Below are positions 1-10,523 of a stretch of 64,000 nt of DNA, in pieces. The translations under genes and the position numbers were made by a program. Under the pieces are notes generated by a model. That model was not told the DNA's origin. It did no database searches and worked only from the letters and a program-made list of their open reading frames with translations. Origin of the DNA: Vermamoeba vermiformis (Eukaryota > Tubulinea > Echinamoebida); assembly GCA_045837725.1 (NCBI GenBank), contig JBEWZL010000151.1:1-64000 (forward strand), written 5' to 3'. Positions within the stretch are counted from its first letter, which is position 1. Every line of letters begins with the position of its first letter.

Positions 1-49
1 TACAACTTTAATCAATGTTCAAACAAGAAGCTTACAACCAGTTACATAA

Positions 50-2560
50 CGATAACCCAGTTAGTTCGAGTACTACTGCTTGTGATCCAATGTGCGATGG
101 GGTTTGTGGTGAAGTTCTGGCGCTGGAGGAGGCGACGTTTCTGCTCTAGCCTTGTTATTTCTCTTATTGTTGTTATTGACTCCATTCGCTGTTAATGCTT
201 GATTTCTGAACTCAATCAATGTTTTTACAATTCGTGGCTCGATAGGATTGAATGCCTTTATGGCATCTCTCGTTAAGTAAAGATGTCAAACTCTGGTTGA
301 GAAAATGCCAATATAGCATCCAGCTAGCCACTTGAAATCGCTGTAAGGCATCCTTATATCATCCAATGAGCAAAATTTAACTGAGTAAGCTTTCGGAGGA
401 ACATTAACGAGGAATAAGTTCGCAACCATAATGACTTACCTAGTTATCATATATCTTGCTTTTAGCGACCAAATACGGCTTGACGTTCCACTAGTTGAAG
501 ATTTTGTACGGCAGTTATGTCAGTACATGGTACTCGTACTGGGCTGGCTGCACGAGTCTGTAGCGGTAATTGAATTGCATTAATATAGATAACAAAATAT
601 TTAAGTGTTGGCATACCAGCTTGCGCTCCTGTACAACGGCATTGAAGAAAATCATCGGGATAGGGTGTATTCGAGCCTGAAAAACGAAAGTTTAATTCGT
701 TAGAAAATTCACTAAAAAGTGTTTTGTCTTACTGAAGCCTAGGCCTTATCAAGTTGTGCCGACTGCGTCAATAATATTCATATTAATACCAACGCCTCCG
801 GCGCGCGTTGGCTCCTGCATGGCTTATTCATGGACAAGTTGCATACGCGCTCTGTCTCCTTTGAGTAGCCAATTAGGTTTTGGGTAATGGCCTGCAGAAC
901 TTGCACCTGCCAATGTGTGTCGTGATATTTCTCTTCAAATGACGAGCTTGGCACTAGTAAGGTTAATTAGTAATGGAACATCTAGGTTTGGTTGCGTACC
1001 ATTTGCAAACGCTCTACTGTATACTTTGAGTAAATCATTAGCGAGCATAGCTGTGCTTGTAAACTACCAGCGCTTCTAGCCCAACTCATCAACACCATAG
1101 CTGATCGACCAAATGATCCCAAGCGAAGAAAATATAGAGGAACTGGAGCCATTGCTGTTCAATTAGTTGCTTCGTACGCAGACGTGCAAGTACATTGATA
1201 ACTTGGCTCATTTTGTGGCTCTTACTCAAGCTCCTGCTACCTACAATCATGTGCATTGGTTATACTTTACCAACAACGATACGACAAGTTTGATAAATAT
1301 AACGTAATATTAGCCAACAAACGTTAACATAGAGCTTAAAAATCATATCAGAAAAAAGATTGCAGAACTCTTCACGGACAGTTCATCCTACCGATGACTG
1401 CGCCAATCAAATAAAGCCGCAGCTGAGACAACAACCTTGGGTATGGTTGGACAACTTGTTTGAAGCTCTACTTCGAACTTCTGCTTGCATACTATACCGA
1501 CGCGAAACTTCTTACAAGGCTTACCTCTTAGCATCGCGAGTATTGACCAAAAGACGAGCAAGATCTGAGCTTGGAAGAGTACAACCCTCCGCAAGTGTTT
1601 GAACTTCAGTGTCCAAGGAAACAAATCTTTAACGAAGAATTGATTGTAATAAGCTGAGTAAAGCGTTGAATCAAGACTAGTAGGGCACAAGTATCAGCGG
1701 CGAATGACAAGGATGGTTCGGCGCAATTTAACATCCAAAGAGGCCCAAAAAATTACGCAATTGGAACAGCGATTCAATTAAGTCTTCTCGCTATTTCAAC
1801 GAATAAAAAAAAGGTCGAATTATATGACTTGTTAAGTTCCTGGAGGTTCAACGAAAGTACGCAACAAAACCACTATCATCAGAAAAAATTGGATCGGCGA
1901 CCTGCGCATTCAACAACTCAACAAACGAGGCAAAATTATTTGCAAATATCTGCGCTCTTAATTCTCCCTATTGGTTAGCTAAGAAATAGGCCAAGATTTT
2001 TGAGCTCTACAAACGAATGAAGATCGAATTCGAACGCGAAGTCTTCTTCGTAAGAAGCTCATAAAAGCATATATAGTATAAGTGGTATATTAAATATAAT
2101 AGTATTTCGAGGCAGAAGTCCGAAAGTGATGGCTCAAAGTTGGATTTAACCAGCCAAAAAAAAGATCGAAATTCAATTTCGATCTAGATGATTTTAATAA
2201 TTTCAAATGACCTTATAAGTTGTTTAATATATCTTAAAGATGTTGATTTAATGCTTTGATTAATTATTAAAAACTTACGGACCGAACTTGAAAACGCATC
2301 AGGTTTCGTACTGGACCGGAATTCAGAAAGAAGAAGCCGCAAGCAGTTCCTGATCATATGATATCATTTATGAATTACTAATAACCATATTCTAAGCACT
2401 TACGGCACTATTCGGGGTAGCCGAACAAAGGCTGCGTCAGATGTAGGCGGTGGAACACCGAGTCAGCAGAGATAAGCAGCGAGTAGTCCGATTCAAGGTT
2501 ATCGCGAAGCTTGGTCATTAACAGAGTCCATATTGTCGAAGAAGAAGAAGAAGGAGTGGT
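50..2560 (-). other. unidentified gene-like debris
   Basis: I do not recognise a product here. The minus strand has several stretches with coding-like amino-acid flow, for example residues reading MTKLRDNLESDYSLL near 2500, IFSDDSGFVAYF near 1860, LVQPAQYEYHVLT near 530 and a C-terminus-like stretch rich in Asn then Pro near 80-280. They are broken by in-frame TAA and TAG codons and do not connect by simple GT-AG introns. A gene in decay is the simplest reading. A multi-exon gene whose introns I failed to place is the alternative. Intact neighbours end on TAA or TAG, so a changed genetic code does not explain the stops. Confidence 0.25.
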
Positions 2561-3852
2561 GGTTGACTGGTGCGAGAGAACTGAAAAATGAACATCAAAA
2601 ACAAAACTTGTTTTAGGCGCGTGGGGAGATTGGAGCTCAAATTTTTTCGTATAGTTGCGCTACGTCATATATGTCTATGTCGAGAGTTTGAACGGCTGCT
2701 AATGAAATAAAATTTAGCGTCGCGAATCGGAACGGATTCAACTCGAAGTTATTGAAACATTTATGGTAAATCTACCGAATTTAATCAAAAGTAAACTAAT
2801 GCACCTAAACAACGACATAAGTAGCATCATGAGCGAGACCACAAGTATCTGAACCCATGCTCAAGTAGATGTAGCCGTCAATACCCCAGTCAGTGTTCCA
2901 AGAGTTTCTAACGATCCAATAAGGAGTAGGAGCAGTAGTATTATAGCCAACTAATTGCACGCAATGGTCCAACAAGTTGATCTAACAAAAAAGTTAGAGA
3001 TCCGGATCACCAAGTACACGCGATATTTTGAGGCTTACCCAAGCGCACTCCTCCCAGGTCATAACACCACTAGTATAGTCTTGCCAGTTAGCAGCGTCCA
3101 AGCAGATACTAAATGTCAAATAAGCTCATGTAAGCGCGAGTAAAGTTCACCAAGTAGCGGATCCACAACGTACCTCAAAGGACCAATATCAACGAGGCTT
3201 TGTTGAAGCTCGACTTCGTTGTACCAGCTGTTAGCCTATAGTAATATATTAGTATCTATAGCCTTACAAAAGGTTGAGTAGCTATGTCGGATGCTGCCAA
3301 AAAACTGTTTTCTAAAAATACATACGTAGTTCCAGCTCTTGATCTTAGCCACAACTTCAGACTTGTTAAATGCGCAGCTACCACCCTCAGCAGTATAAGG
3401 ATAAGAAGCGTTCGATTCAAGACCTCCATAGCCGAGAACTGAGAAAAACTATTTAGAGGATGCGACGCAAAAAACGACTTATAAGCTTATAGAGTATCTT
3501 TATAACTTATCAAGTCATGTTATGGATGATTAAGAAATTTGTTCTAATACTAACCGTAATTGAAGGCACTGCCAGTCTGACCGCCACCGCATCCGAAGAC
3601 CCAATCATCGCAATCGACGATTTGTTGAGGAGACAACGCTAATTTATCAGCAGTAGCCTTGCCAGCTTGAATCCACGCAGATTCAATAGTTTCAGTAGCG
3701 CTGAATGCCCAGCAACTAAAAATTGAAAACGGTGCATCCGTTAGTACTAGCGAGCCAAACACAAATAAACTTGTTAATATACCTGCCGCATTGACCTTGA
3801 TCCTTAACGGGAGTAACATAGCCCTTAAGACGCCTAAGATAGTTCAAATTAG

Positions 3853-4074
3853 TGTAGAGAATTGGTATGAGGCGTTGTACTAGCTTTAGAATAAACTAAA
3901 GAACTGATTTATTTATCGCTACAACTCTTAGCTATTTATATCTTTCTTTATAGACTTTTCCTCGTTGAATTCTTCGGCAACTTCTCTCTTCTTTTATTCG
4001 TGTATTCTTGACTTCGGGCAACTGAACTTTCCGTTCCTTATTTCATGAACGGCGGCTGCTGCATTTTCATTACA
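3853..4074 (-). repeat. 3' LTR of the Ty3/gypsy element
   Basis: A 222-bp direct repeat, matching 9936-10157 at every position I compared. In the element's sense it begins TGTAATGA and ends TCTCTACA. It is the 3' copy because the element reads on the minus strand. Confidence 0.93.
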
Positions 4075-4088
4075 TTCCTCCCCTTCTT
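4075..4088 (-). promoter_or_regulatory. polypurine tract of the Ty3/gypsy element
   Basis: In the element's sense an all-purine run, AAGAAGGGGAGGAA, ends exactly at the 3' LTR. This is the usual position of the plus-strand DNA primer in LTR elements. Confidence 0.8.
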
Positions 4089-4108
4089 AACTTCGAGCTC
4101 TGCGAGAT

Positions 4109-7100
4109 CTATTTTGAGATCTGCTCTTTAGCAATTTCGACGGCAAATACTTCTATGAAGTTGTCTAGACATGTATAGAGGAAATCTATGACATCTGTCA
4201 TTGTCTTTAGCGCTGCGATCTGTCTGTTAAACCACTTGATCCGGTTTTGGTCAGTGACATTAGGCGATGAAAAAATTAGTCGTAATTGTTGTTTGATCGG
4301 TCCGATTTTAATCTTGTCCGATTTATCTCGATATAATAAGTAAATGTCTAAAAGTGCTTTAAATAGATCCGTTTTAAATTTCGGAGATATAAAATTTTCC
4401 GCTCGAGGTTCATCGTTATCACTAATTTTCTGTTTAGGAACCTCTGTAGACGTGTCATAAAAGTTTGGATATGTATTTTTAAATAAATTATCATTATTTC
4501 TATTTTTAGCGTTATTTGACTTATCCTTTTGAGCGGAGCGAGCGGGATCTTGCATCGGTCTATCTTCGCTGACTATCATTCTTGCGGTTTTGTTATCAGT
4601 GTTGATAATGTCTACTGTTTCCTCCCCTTCTTTTGGATCGGCTACGTCGATCAAATCCGGGATGTCTTCAAAATTTTCTTTCTTTGTTTCCATATCTGCA
4701 ATTTTCGTTGTTGCGAGATTTTCAATAATCACTGGTTTCTCCTCGGGCGGTGTATCATCTTTTTCCTTCTTTGGATCGAAGCTGTCATTCGCGTGTAAAG
4801 TCACAAACTCTCTTGGCGGGCCAAGTGTCGACGGGCATGACTTTAGTCTATCAACGTGAACGACTTGCTTCATTAGACTTCCATCAGGCTTCATTAATCT
4901 GTACGTGACGGCAGATTTCTTTTCGGCGATGTAGTATGGACCAGACCACGGCAACGATAATTTCAGTGGAGGTGCTTTTGGTCCTGACGCAGGCCAATAG
5001 AACCAGACTCTATCTCCAACTTTGAAATTGACGTCGCGTCTATTTGCGTTGTAGAACTCGGTCTGTTGTTGTTGCGCTTTCTTGATTCTTAGCATTACGT
5101 CTTCGTGAAGTCCTGTTAAATTATTTCGCATTGTTTGTAGATCGTTTTGAACTTCTCGTGTCAATTCAATGCTGACAGGCGGAAATTCTAACTCGATCAA
5201 CGATTCTGGCAGGTAACTATGCACGAGCAAGAACGGTGGTTGTCCTGTAGATGAGTGCGGAGTCATTCTATAAGCATGCATTACGTACGGTAAGTATAAA
5301 TCCCATTCTGAAGGCTTGTCGTGGCAGTACATTGACAACATGACGCATAGCGTGTGATTGAATCGTTCTACGAGGCCATCTGTCTGAGGGTGGTAACTTG
5401 TTGATTGGATCTTGGCGATGTTCATCATTTTGCACATTTCTTGAACCATTTCGCTGAGGAATTGCGATCCGCGATCCGAGAGCAGTCGTCGAGGTTTTCC
5501 ATATTTGAGAAATACTTCATGTAGCATGGCATGTGCGACTGTAGTAGCAGTGATGTCTCGAACTGGTACACATATAGGAAATTTCGAATAATAATCGCTG
5601 AATACGATAATATAGCGGAATTTCCTAGGTGTCATCGGCAACGGTCCTAGAATATCTACTCCAACAGTGTGCCATAAACCAACTATCGGAATTGGTTGCA
5701 TGAACCCAGCTTTCTTCAATCTTGGTGTCTTCTTAGCGATGCAAGTCACGCAACTCTTTACGTGATCTTCGATGTCGGATCTCATTCCAGGCCAGTAGAA
5801 TCTTGAGCTGATTAGTTCATATGTTCTTTTGATACCTTGATGAGCTGATAATGGATCGTTGTGAAAAGACCACATGATATGATGACGCATGTCATGCGGA
5901 ATAACTAATCGTAGGCGAGTTGTGATTCTTCGTCTGCGCGTTGGCCAATATAAGTTGTATAGCACTCCTTCTTTGATGTAGCAGTGTTCTGCTTCGCTGA
6001 TGATTTTGTTCTTCAATTCGATGTCTTCGGGTATCTCTTTTCGTTCGAGCAGATCAATAATGAGTTTCAGATCTGGATCAGCGAGCTGATATTCACGAAG
6101 CTTTGCAGGATCGCTCGTATCGACGAACTTGTCCTTAAACTCCATCATGTTCAAAACTGGCAATCTTGACATAGCGTCGGCGTTGGCGTTGAGTCTTCCA
6201 GCACGAGCAATTACTGTGAAGTTGTAATCGGATAATGTCATTTTCCATCGTGCAACTCTTCCGTTGTGTGACTTGAAGGAATCGATAAGCTCCAATGGCT
6301 TATGATCAGTGATGACTGTAAATGCGTGTCCGTAGAGATACGCTCTGAAGTGTTTGATGGCTTCTACCATAGCGAGACATTCCTGTTCAGTAGTGGCGTA
6401 ATTTTGTTCTGAAGCGCTGAATTTCTTTGAAAAATACGCAATTGCGTGTTCTTTTTCGTTAATTACTTGCGTGAGTACTCCTCCCATTCCGAGCTTGCTA
6501 GCGTCTACTTGAAGAATAAACGGTTGATCCCATTGAGGATATGCGAGTATTGGAGCCTTCTTTAGCTTCTTTTTCAGTTTCTCGAATGCTCTTCTGACGT
6601 GTCGATTGATGTTGAACGGTACACTTTTTCGTAGTAGCGCGGTGAGCGGAGCAGCGATTCGAGCGTAGTCTCTGATGAATCGTCTATAATATCCTGTCAT
6701 TCCTAAGAATGTCTTTATATAGGATACGTCTTTCCATGTGTCGATGTCGATTTTGTCGATAGCGCTGATTTTGGCGGTATCCGGTGAGACTCCATTTTCT
6801 CCGATATAATGTCCTAGATATATCGTTCCAGGATAACAAAATTTGCATTTCGTTGGTTTGAGCTTAAGACCAGCTTCGCGCAATCTGTCAAATACTTCTT
6901 TGAGATTCGTCATATGCTCGTCAAAGGTTTTCGAGAATATTAGAATATCATCGATATAAACGAGGCATATTTTCCAATTCAATCCAGCCAGCACGAGATT
7001 CATCAGTCTTTGGAAAGTAGCTGGTGCGTTTGTTAAACCAAACGGCATGACGTTATACTCGAAGGAACCTTCTTCCGTAATGAAAGCGGTTTTCTCCTTG

Positions 7101-8467
7101 TCTTCGTCAGCAACAGCTACTTGATAGTAAGATTGAACTAAATCAAGCGTCGTAAAATATTTCATTCCAGCGAGACGTTCGAGAACATCTTCAACTTTTG
7201 GAATTGGAAATACGTCCTTTTTAGTTACCGCGTTTAGCTTTCGATAGTCGACACAGAATCTCTTCGTTCCGTCTTTCTTCTGAACCAGCAGGATTGGTGA
7301 TGACCAAGGCGAGGTCGACGGTCTGATGATGCCATTCTCAAGCGAAGTACGAATGTACTCAGATACGTGCTCTTTTTCGCTTTTTGCTAATCGATACGCA
7401 GCTTGCTTGATTGGCGGACCTTCAGTGATGATCTGATGCCTTATTAACGGTGTAGTGGAGCGGATGTCGAGCGTGAACAAGTCTCTGTTCTCCTCCAAGA
7501 ACTTCGTTAACTTGTCACGTTGTTCCGATGTCAGGTGTGAACCAATGTCATACGTCGATTTGTCAGTCTGAGTCGAAGATCCCATTTTCGAATTGTCAGT
7601 GAAGCTCACAGCGTTCAGTCTGACTCCATGAACTCTGGATCTAGCCTTCTGAAATCGCTCTTCTAAGCGCTCAGCTGCGCGTCGTTGTTTACGGTTTAGT
7701 CTGTCCTTTCCAGGTTTTTCGACCGTACGAGAGACGTTGATGTCATTCTCTGACGCGTTCGACGTTGCTTGCGTAGTCATCTTGTCCACGAGATCTAATG
7801 TCAGGATCTCGCCATCCTTATTGCGCCATATTCTAACTCCAGAATCAGCGTAAGCGACAGCTGCGTTGACAGGGATTAAGAGTGACTGCTTGGGCGATGC
7901 ATTGGTTATGAAGACTCGAGTTTCACCATTATTAACGTCTACCAGTTGGTGTGGGATACTGCCTTTGTTGAATTTTCTCTTTGTAGGTTCAAGCGCAAAA
8001 TTTCCAGATTCTCGAGAATTCTTGAGTTTTCCACTGACGAACATTCCGCTCAACGGAGGAATCACTACGCGTTCCGTTGTCACTACCAATGGGCGTTTCT
8101 CTTCTGAAACAATGAGATTTAACTCAGCACTGCTTCGCGGGAGAGCGCCAGGTGTTGGCCAGAGTACTTGATCATTAACGACGATTTTCGTACCGATGTG
8201 TCGAAGTACGTTAGTGCCTATAATAAGACTATAAGCAATATCTGGAATGTATAACGCGTGTAACAGGAGTGATGTACGAGCTATAGTCAATCTAAACTCC
8301 ACGAGACCTTTGACTTCCATTTCGGCGTTATTCGCCGCGACAATTGCGCCAGTTCGCTGAGGCACGACTGAGAGGTTCAAAGATTGAACGAAGCTTTTAT
8401 TTACAACGGTAACGGAGGCGCCAGTATCTAACAAGGCCTCTACATTACAATCGTTGGCTACAACCAT
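4109..8467 (-). CDS. Ty3/gypsy pol polyprotein
   Basis: A frame of 1452 residues. In order: a retropepsin-like protease (DTGAS near residue 16), reverse transcriptase (RFCVDYRKLN, then YIDDILIF), RNase H (TTLDL-linked palm continuing into DHKPL), an H2C2 zinc domain (HNDPLSAHQG and CVTCIAKK), a DDE integrase core (VGVDILGPLP and SYHPQTDGLVERFNH) and a GPY/F-type tail (WSGPYYIAEKKSAVTYRL). After the GPY/F tail come about 190 charged residues with no domain I recognise; I see no chromodomain. The frame begins within the last bases of gag (10-bp overlap, different frame), an arrangement the family handles by programmed translation. Confidence 0.92.
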   Translation of the reverse strand: MVVANDCNVEALLDTGASVTVVNKSFVQSLNLSVVPQRTGAIVAANNAEMEVKGLVEFRLTIARTSLLLHALYIPDIAYSLIIGTNVLRHIGTKIVVNDQVLWPTPGALPRSSAELNLIVSEEKRPLVVTTERVVIPPLSGMFVSGKLKNSRESGNFALEPTKRKFNKGSIPHQLVDVNNGETRVFITNASPKQSLLIPVNAAVAYADSGVRIWRNKDGEILTLDLVDKMTTQATSNASENDINVSRTVEKPGKDRLNRKQRRAAERLEERFQKARSRVHGVRLNAVSFTDNSKMGSSTQTDKSTYDIGSHLTSEQRDKLTKFLEENRDLFTLDIRSTTPLIRHQIITEGPPIKQAAYRLAKSEKEHVSEYIRTSLENGIIRPSTSPWSSPILLVQKKDGTKRFCVDYRKLNAVTKKDVFPIPKVEDVLERLAGMKYFTTLDLVQSYYQVAVADEDKEKTAFITEEGSFEYNVMPFGLTNAPATFQRLMNLVLAGLNWKICLVYIDDILIFSKTFDEHMTNLKEVFDRLREAGLKLKPTKCKFCYPGTIYLGHYIGENGVSPDTAKISAIDKIDIDTWKDVSYIKTFLGMTGYYRRFIRDYARIAAPLTALLRKSVPFNINRHVRRAFEKLKKKLKKAPILAYPQWDQPFILQVDASKLGMGGVLTQVINEKEHAIAYFSKKFSASEQNYATTEQECLAMVEAIKHFRAYLYGHAFTVITDHKPLELIDSFKSHNGRVARWKMTLSDYNFTVIARAGRLNANADAMSRLPVLNMMEFKDKFVDTSDPAKLREYQLADPDLKLIIDLLERKEIPEDIELKNKIISEAEHCYIKEGVLYNLYWPTRRRRITTRLRLVIPHDMRHHIMWSFHNDPLSAHQGIKRTYELISSRFYWPGMRSDIEDHVKSCVTCIAKKTPRLKKAGFMQPIPIVGLWHTVGVDILGPLPMTPRKFRYIIVFSDYYSKFPICVPVRDITATTVAHAMLHEVFLKYGKPRRLLSDRGSQFLSEMVQEMCKMMNIAKIQSTSYHPQTDGLVERFNHTLCVMLSMYCHDKPSEWDLYLPYVMHAYRMTPHSSTGQPPFLLVHSYLPESLIELEFPPVSIELTREVQNDLQTMRNNLTGLHEDVMLRIKKAQQQQTEFYNANRRDVNFKVGDRVWFYWPASGPKAPPLKLSLPWSGPYYIAEKKSAVTYRLMKPDGSLMKQVVHVDRLKSCPSTLGPPREFVTLHANDSFDPKKEKDDTPPEEKPVIIENLATTKIADMETKKENFEDIPDLIDVADPKEGEETVDIINTDNKTARMIVSEDRPMQDPARSAQKDKSNNAKNRNNDNLFKNTYPNFYDTSTEVPKQKISDNDEPRAENFISPKFKTDLFKALLDIYLLYRDKSDKIKIGPIKQQLRLIFSSPNVTDQNRIKWFNRQIAALKTMTDVIDFLYTCLDNFIEVFAVEIAKEQISK

Positions 8468-9909
8468 AACCTTCGCTGGTGTCGCGTTGGTAGGGAGACT
8501 AAGTGTTGCGAGGAGATCGTTGGCAACGTTGCTTCGTTCAACTTCGTCACAGGAGAGTCAAGTGCGTTTCTCGCCGTGGTAGCGAGGCTTGTCTTGATGG
8601 TCGTCGTCTCTGCGGCGATTAAATTGGTTACCTTTACCATAGCTACGGTCAAAGATTTACGAGGGCGTGGGTAGTGATTTCTGCCGTGATTGTTGTAGCG
8701 GATGAAGCGTCTTGGGGCCATGTTGTGGTGGATAGCGTTGACGGCGGCGGGAGACTTCCAGATCAAGCTAATGTAGTTCACCAGGTACGCAGTGAAGTCG
8801 TTGTAGGTCGCACCAAGATACTGAGCCATCACTTTCTCTTGAACGTAGGCAGGCAACTTTTCGAACAGAAGTTTTGACTTAGTAGCGTCGTCACAGGTGG
8901 GCCAAGTAGCAAGAGCGGCGTTGAACGTTGCCAAGAACGTGTTGAAATCTCCGTTGTTGTCCCACTGAAGCGCAGCGATGCGAGACATGGCAGCGATTGC
9001 ATTGTTGGCGACGGGGTATTCGTGGGTGAGCCAGCTAACCATCTGATCACTAGTAGTGGCATCAATGGTCATCAAGTTGTTGAAGGCGGACTTGGTAGCT
9101 CCTTCAATGCGGTGCCAGAAGAGGTAGCGGCGGTACAACTCGGGAAGTTGATGACGAACAGCAATGCTTCGAAAGTCTTTAACCCAGTCTTGAGCGTTAG
9201 CACCTTTCTTCGTACCATCGAACGAGTTGAGCATTTGACAAGCCTTTTTCAAGGCCTTCTCATACTTATCAACCAGCTCGAAATCAAAGATCGGTGTGTT
9301 CAAGATCGATTCCAACGGCATGGATCCAGGAGCAGCGTTGAAGTTGTTGACTACGGGAACAGCAGGGATTACATCAGGTTGACGTCGTTGAGGGGCACGG
9401 GCAATTGGGCGACCGAAGATTCGAGGCTTGTTGGAACTTTCGATGGAATCTTCGTCATGGATCTCGATCGGCGAGTTGGGCGAGTTAGGTCTCTCGTCTT
9501 CATTCTCATTGAGGTCCAAGTCTTCTTCTACAGGCAGGTCAAAGCGGTTGGGGTTGAAGTCAGGCTCTTCGTCACTTGAGACGTCAAGATCGTCGCGGAT
9601 GAGGAAACGATCTTCTTCGCGGTCATTCTCGGCACCATTAGCAACATAGTTGTTGTTGTTATTAATAGGACTTATCTCAGCAGGGACTGTCTCATCTACA
9701 TCCATGATGTTGACTCGGTCTTCGGATTCAGATTCGGGCTCGATCTCGTTAACTTGATTGACATTGACGTTGACAGGTTGAGCTTGCTTCTTCTTATTGT
9801 TCTTTCTACGACGGTTTTTCCTTCCCTTCTTTTCGGCGTTCTCCGTAACGCGCTGGTTGGTCGATCGGCGGATTCGTTGAGATCGGCGGGGTAATTCGGG
9901 ATTTTCCAT
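8458..9909 (-). CDS. Ty3/gypsy gag-like protein
   Basis: A frame of 483 residues. The N-terminus is basic and low-complexity (RKNRRRKNNKKKQ), followed by an acidic, Asn-rich region (roughly residues 50-170). The middle part (about 210-390) resembles a retrotransposon capsid: KGANAQDWVKDF, FWHRIEGATKSAF, WLTHEYPVANNA and LPAYVQEKVMAQ. The tail is Arg- and Thr-rich. It lies just downstream of the 5' LTR and overlaps the start of pol by 10 bp. The gag call rests on position and on the capsid-like middle, since I see no clear zinc knuckle. Confidence 0.82.
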   Translation of the reverse strand: MENPELPRRSQRIRRSTNQRVTENAEKKGRKNRRRKNNKKKQAQPVNVNVNQVNEIEPESESEDRVNIMDVDETVPAEISPINNNNNYVANGAENDREEDRFLIRDDLDVSSDEEPDFNPNRFDLPVEEDLDLNENEDERPNSPNSPIEIHDEDSIESSNKPRIFGRPIARAPQRRQPDVIPAVPVVNNFNAAPGSMPLESILNTPIFDFELVDKYEKALKKACQMLNSFDGTKKGANAQDWVKDFRSIAVRHQLPELYRRYLFWHRIEGATKSAFNNLMTIDATTSDQMVSWLTHEYPVANNAIAAMSRIAALQWDNNGDFNTFLATFNAALATWPTCDDATKSKLLFEKLPAYVQEKVMAQYLGATYNDFTAYLVNYISLIWKSPAAVNAIHHNMAPRRFIRYNNHGRNHYPRPRKSLTVAMVKVTNLIAAETTTIKTSLATTARNALDSPVTKLNEATLPTISSQHLVSLPTRHQRRLWL

Positions 9910-9917
9910 TGAAATTT

Positions 9918-9933
9918 CGTCGGAAGCGCACCA
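9918..9933 (-). promoter_or_regulatory. primer-binding site of the Ty3/gypsy element
   Basis: Two bases inside the 5' LTR, in the element's sense, lies TGGTGCGCTTCCGACG. It starts TGG, the complement of a tRNA CCA end, and sits where the minus-strand primer binds in LTR elements. I cannot assign the tRNA. Confidence 0.65.
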
Positions 9934-9935
9934 AA

Positions 9936-10157
9936 TGTAGAGAATTGGTATGAGGCGTTGTACTAGCTTTAGAATAAACTAAAGAACTGATTTATTTATC
10001 GCTACAACTCTTAGCTATTTATATCTTTCTTTATAGACTTTTCCTCGTTGAATTCTTCGGCAACTTCTCTCTTCTTTTATTCGTGTATTCTTGACTTCGG
10101 GCAACTGAACTTTCCGTTCCTTATTTCATGAACGGCGGCTGCTGCATTTTCATTACA
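9936..10157 (-). repeat. 5' LTR of the Ty3/gypsy element
   Basis: A 222-bp copy of the repeat at 3853-4074. It abuts the signal-peptide half of the interrupted protease gene at 10158. The minus-strand reading frame of that half runs on into the LTR for 26 codons (MFVKPRD... to CPKSRIHE). Confidence 0.93.
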
Positions 10158-10523
10158 CCTACCGAAAAATTCGGATTCAGATCGACCAGTCCATTGGGCA
10201 TCAGCCCAGCTGATTACACATGCCAGTGCCAATACTAATACCACGACAGTAGTAGCTCTCATTGCGTCACGCGGTTTGACGAACAAAAATAATTGAACAA
10301 CGGAAAAAATCTTTGCTATTCAGGGATTCTGAATCTGCATCCGCTCCGAGTACTAATTCTAAATACAGAAACAACGGTAAGAATGCAACCTTTACTCGCT
10401 TTTATTATACAACAATTTCAACCATGGTTGGAACTTTATTCTGAACATTTCCAGATCCTAGGACGGGTGACAGGCATTAGGCCACTTGCACATCTGGATC
10501 TAAAAACTTCTCCACGTTCCCCA

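Larger units (their letters stand above)
3853..10157 (-). mobile_element. Ty3/gypsy LTR retrotransposon, looks whole
   Basis: A 6.3-kb element on the minus strand with two 222-bp LTRs, a separate gag-like frame and a long pol frame in the order protease, reverse transcriptase, RNase H, integrase, which is the Ty3/gypsy (Metaviridae) order. Each LTR starts TG and ends CA in the element's sense. By eye the two LTRs are identical, which implies a recent insertion. I saw no obvious break in the frames. It sits inside a cysteine protease gene. The bases flanking the two ends do not match (ATTAG on the left, CCTAC on the right), so there is no clear target-site duplication. No envelope-like gene is seen. 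Confidence 0.93.
2805..10262 (-). pseudogene. papain-family cysteine protease gene split by a retroelement
   Basis: This is a C1A (cathepsin L/papain-like) protease gene on the minus strand. The 5' part (10262-10158) encodes a clear signal peptide, MRATTVVVLVLALACVISW, followed by about 16 residues. The 3' part (3852-2805) encodes the mature enzyme in exons near 3852-3783, 3715-3555, 3438-3326, 3235-3174, 3108-3039 and 2981-2805. The active-site elements are present: QGQCGSCWAFSA (oxyanion Gln and catalytic Cys), the His in LLDHCVQLVGY, and the Asn in RNSWNTDWG. Between the two parts lies a complete Ty3/gypsy element. The inhibitory propeptide (I29) expected between signal and mature enzyme is absent, as is the usual D-W start of the mature chain. 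The start at 10262 is preferred to the in-frame ATG at 10286 because it gives a standard signal peptide. As it stands the gene should not give a normal secreted, lysosome-type protease. Confidence 0.8.

Noticed and set aside
430-600. In-frame TAA/TAG at Gln-like positions suggesting a ciliate-type genetic code.
   Set aside because: Intact genes in the same window (BTB-LamG, PDK1, LRR, CBS, GMC) end properly on TAA or TAG, often with several in a row, so the standard code holds.
9022-9579. A 185-residue plus-strand frame opposite the gag-like gene.
   Set aside because: It is the antisense shadow of a long low-complexity frame and has no domain or splice context.
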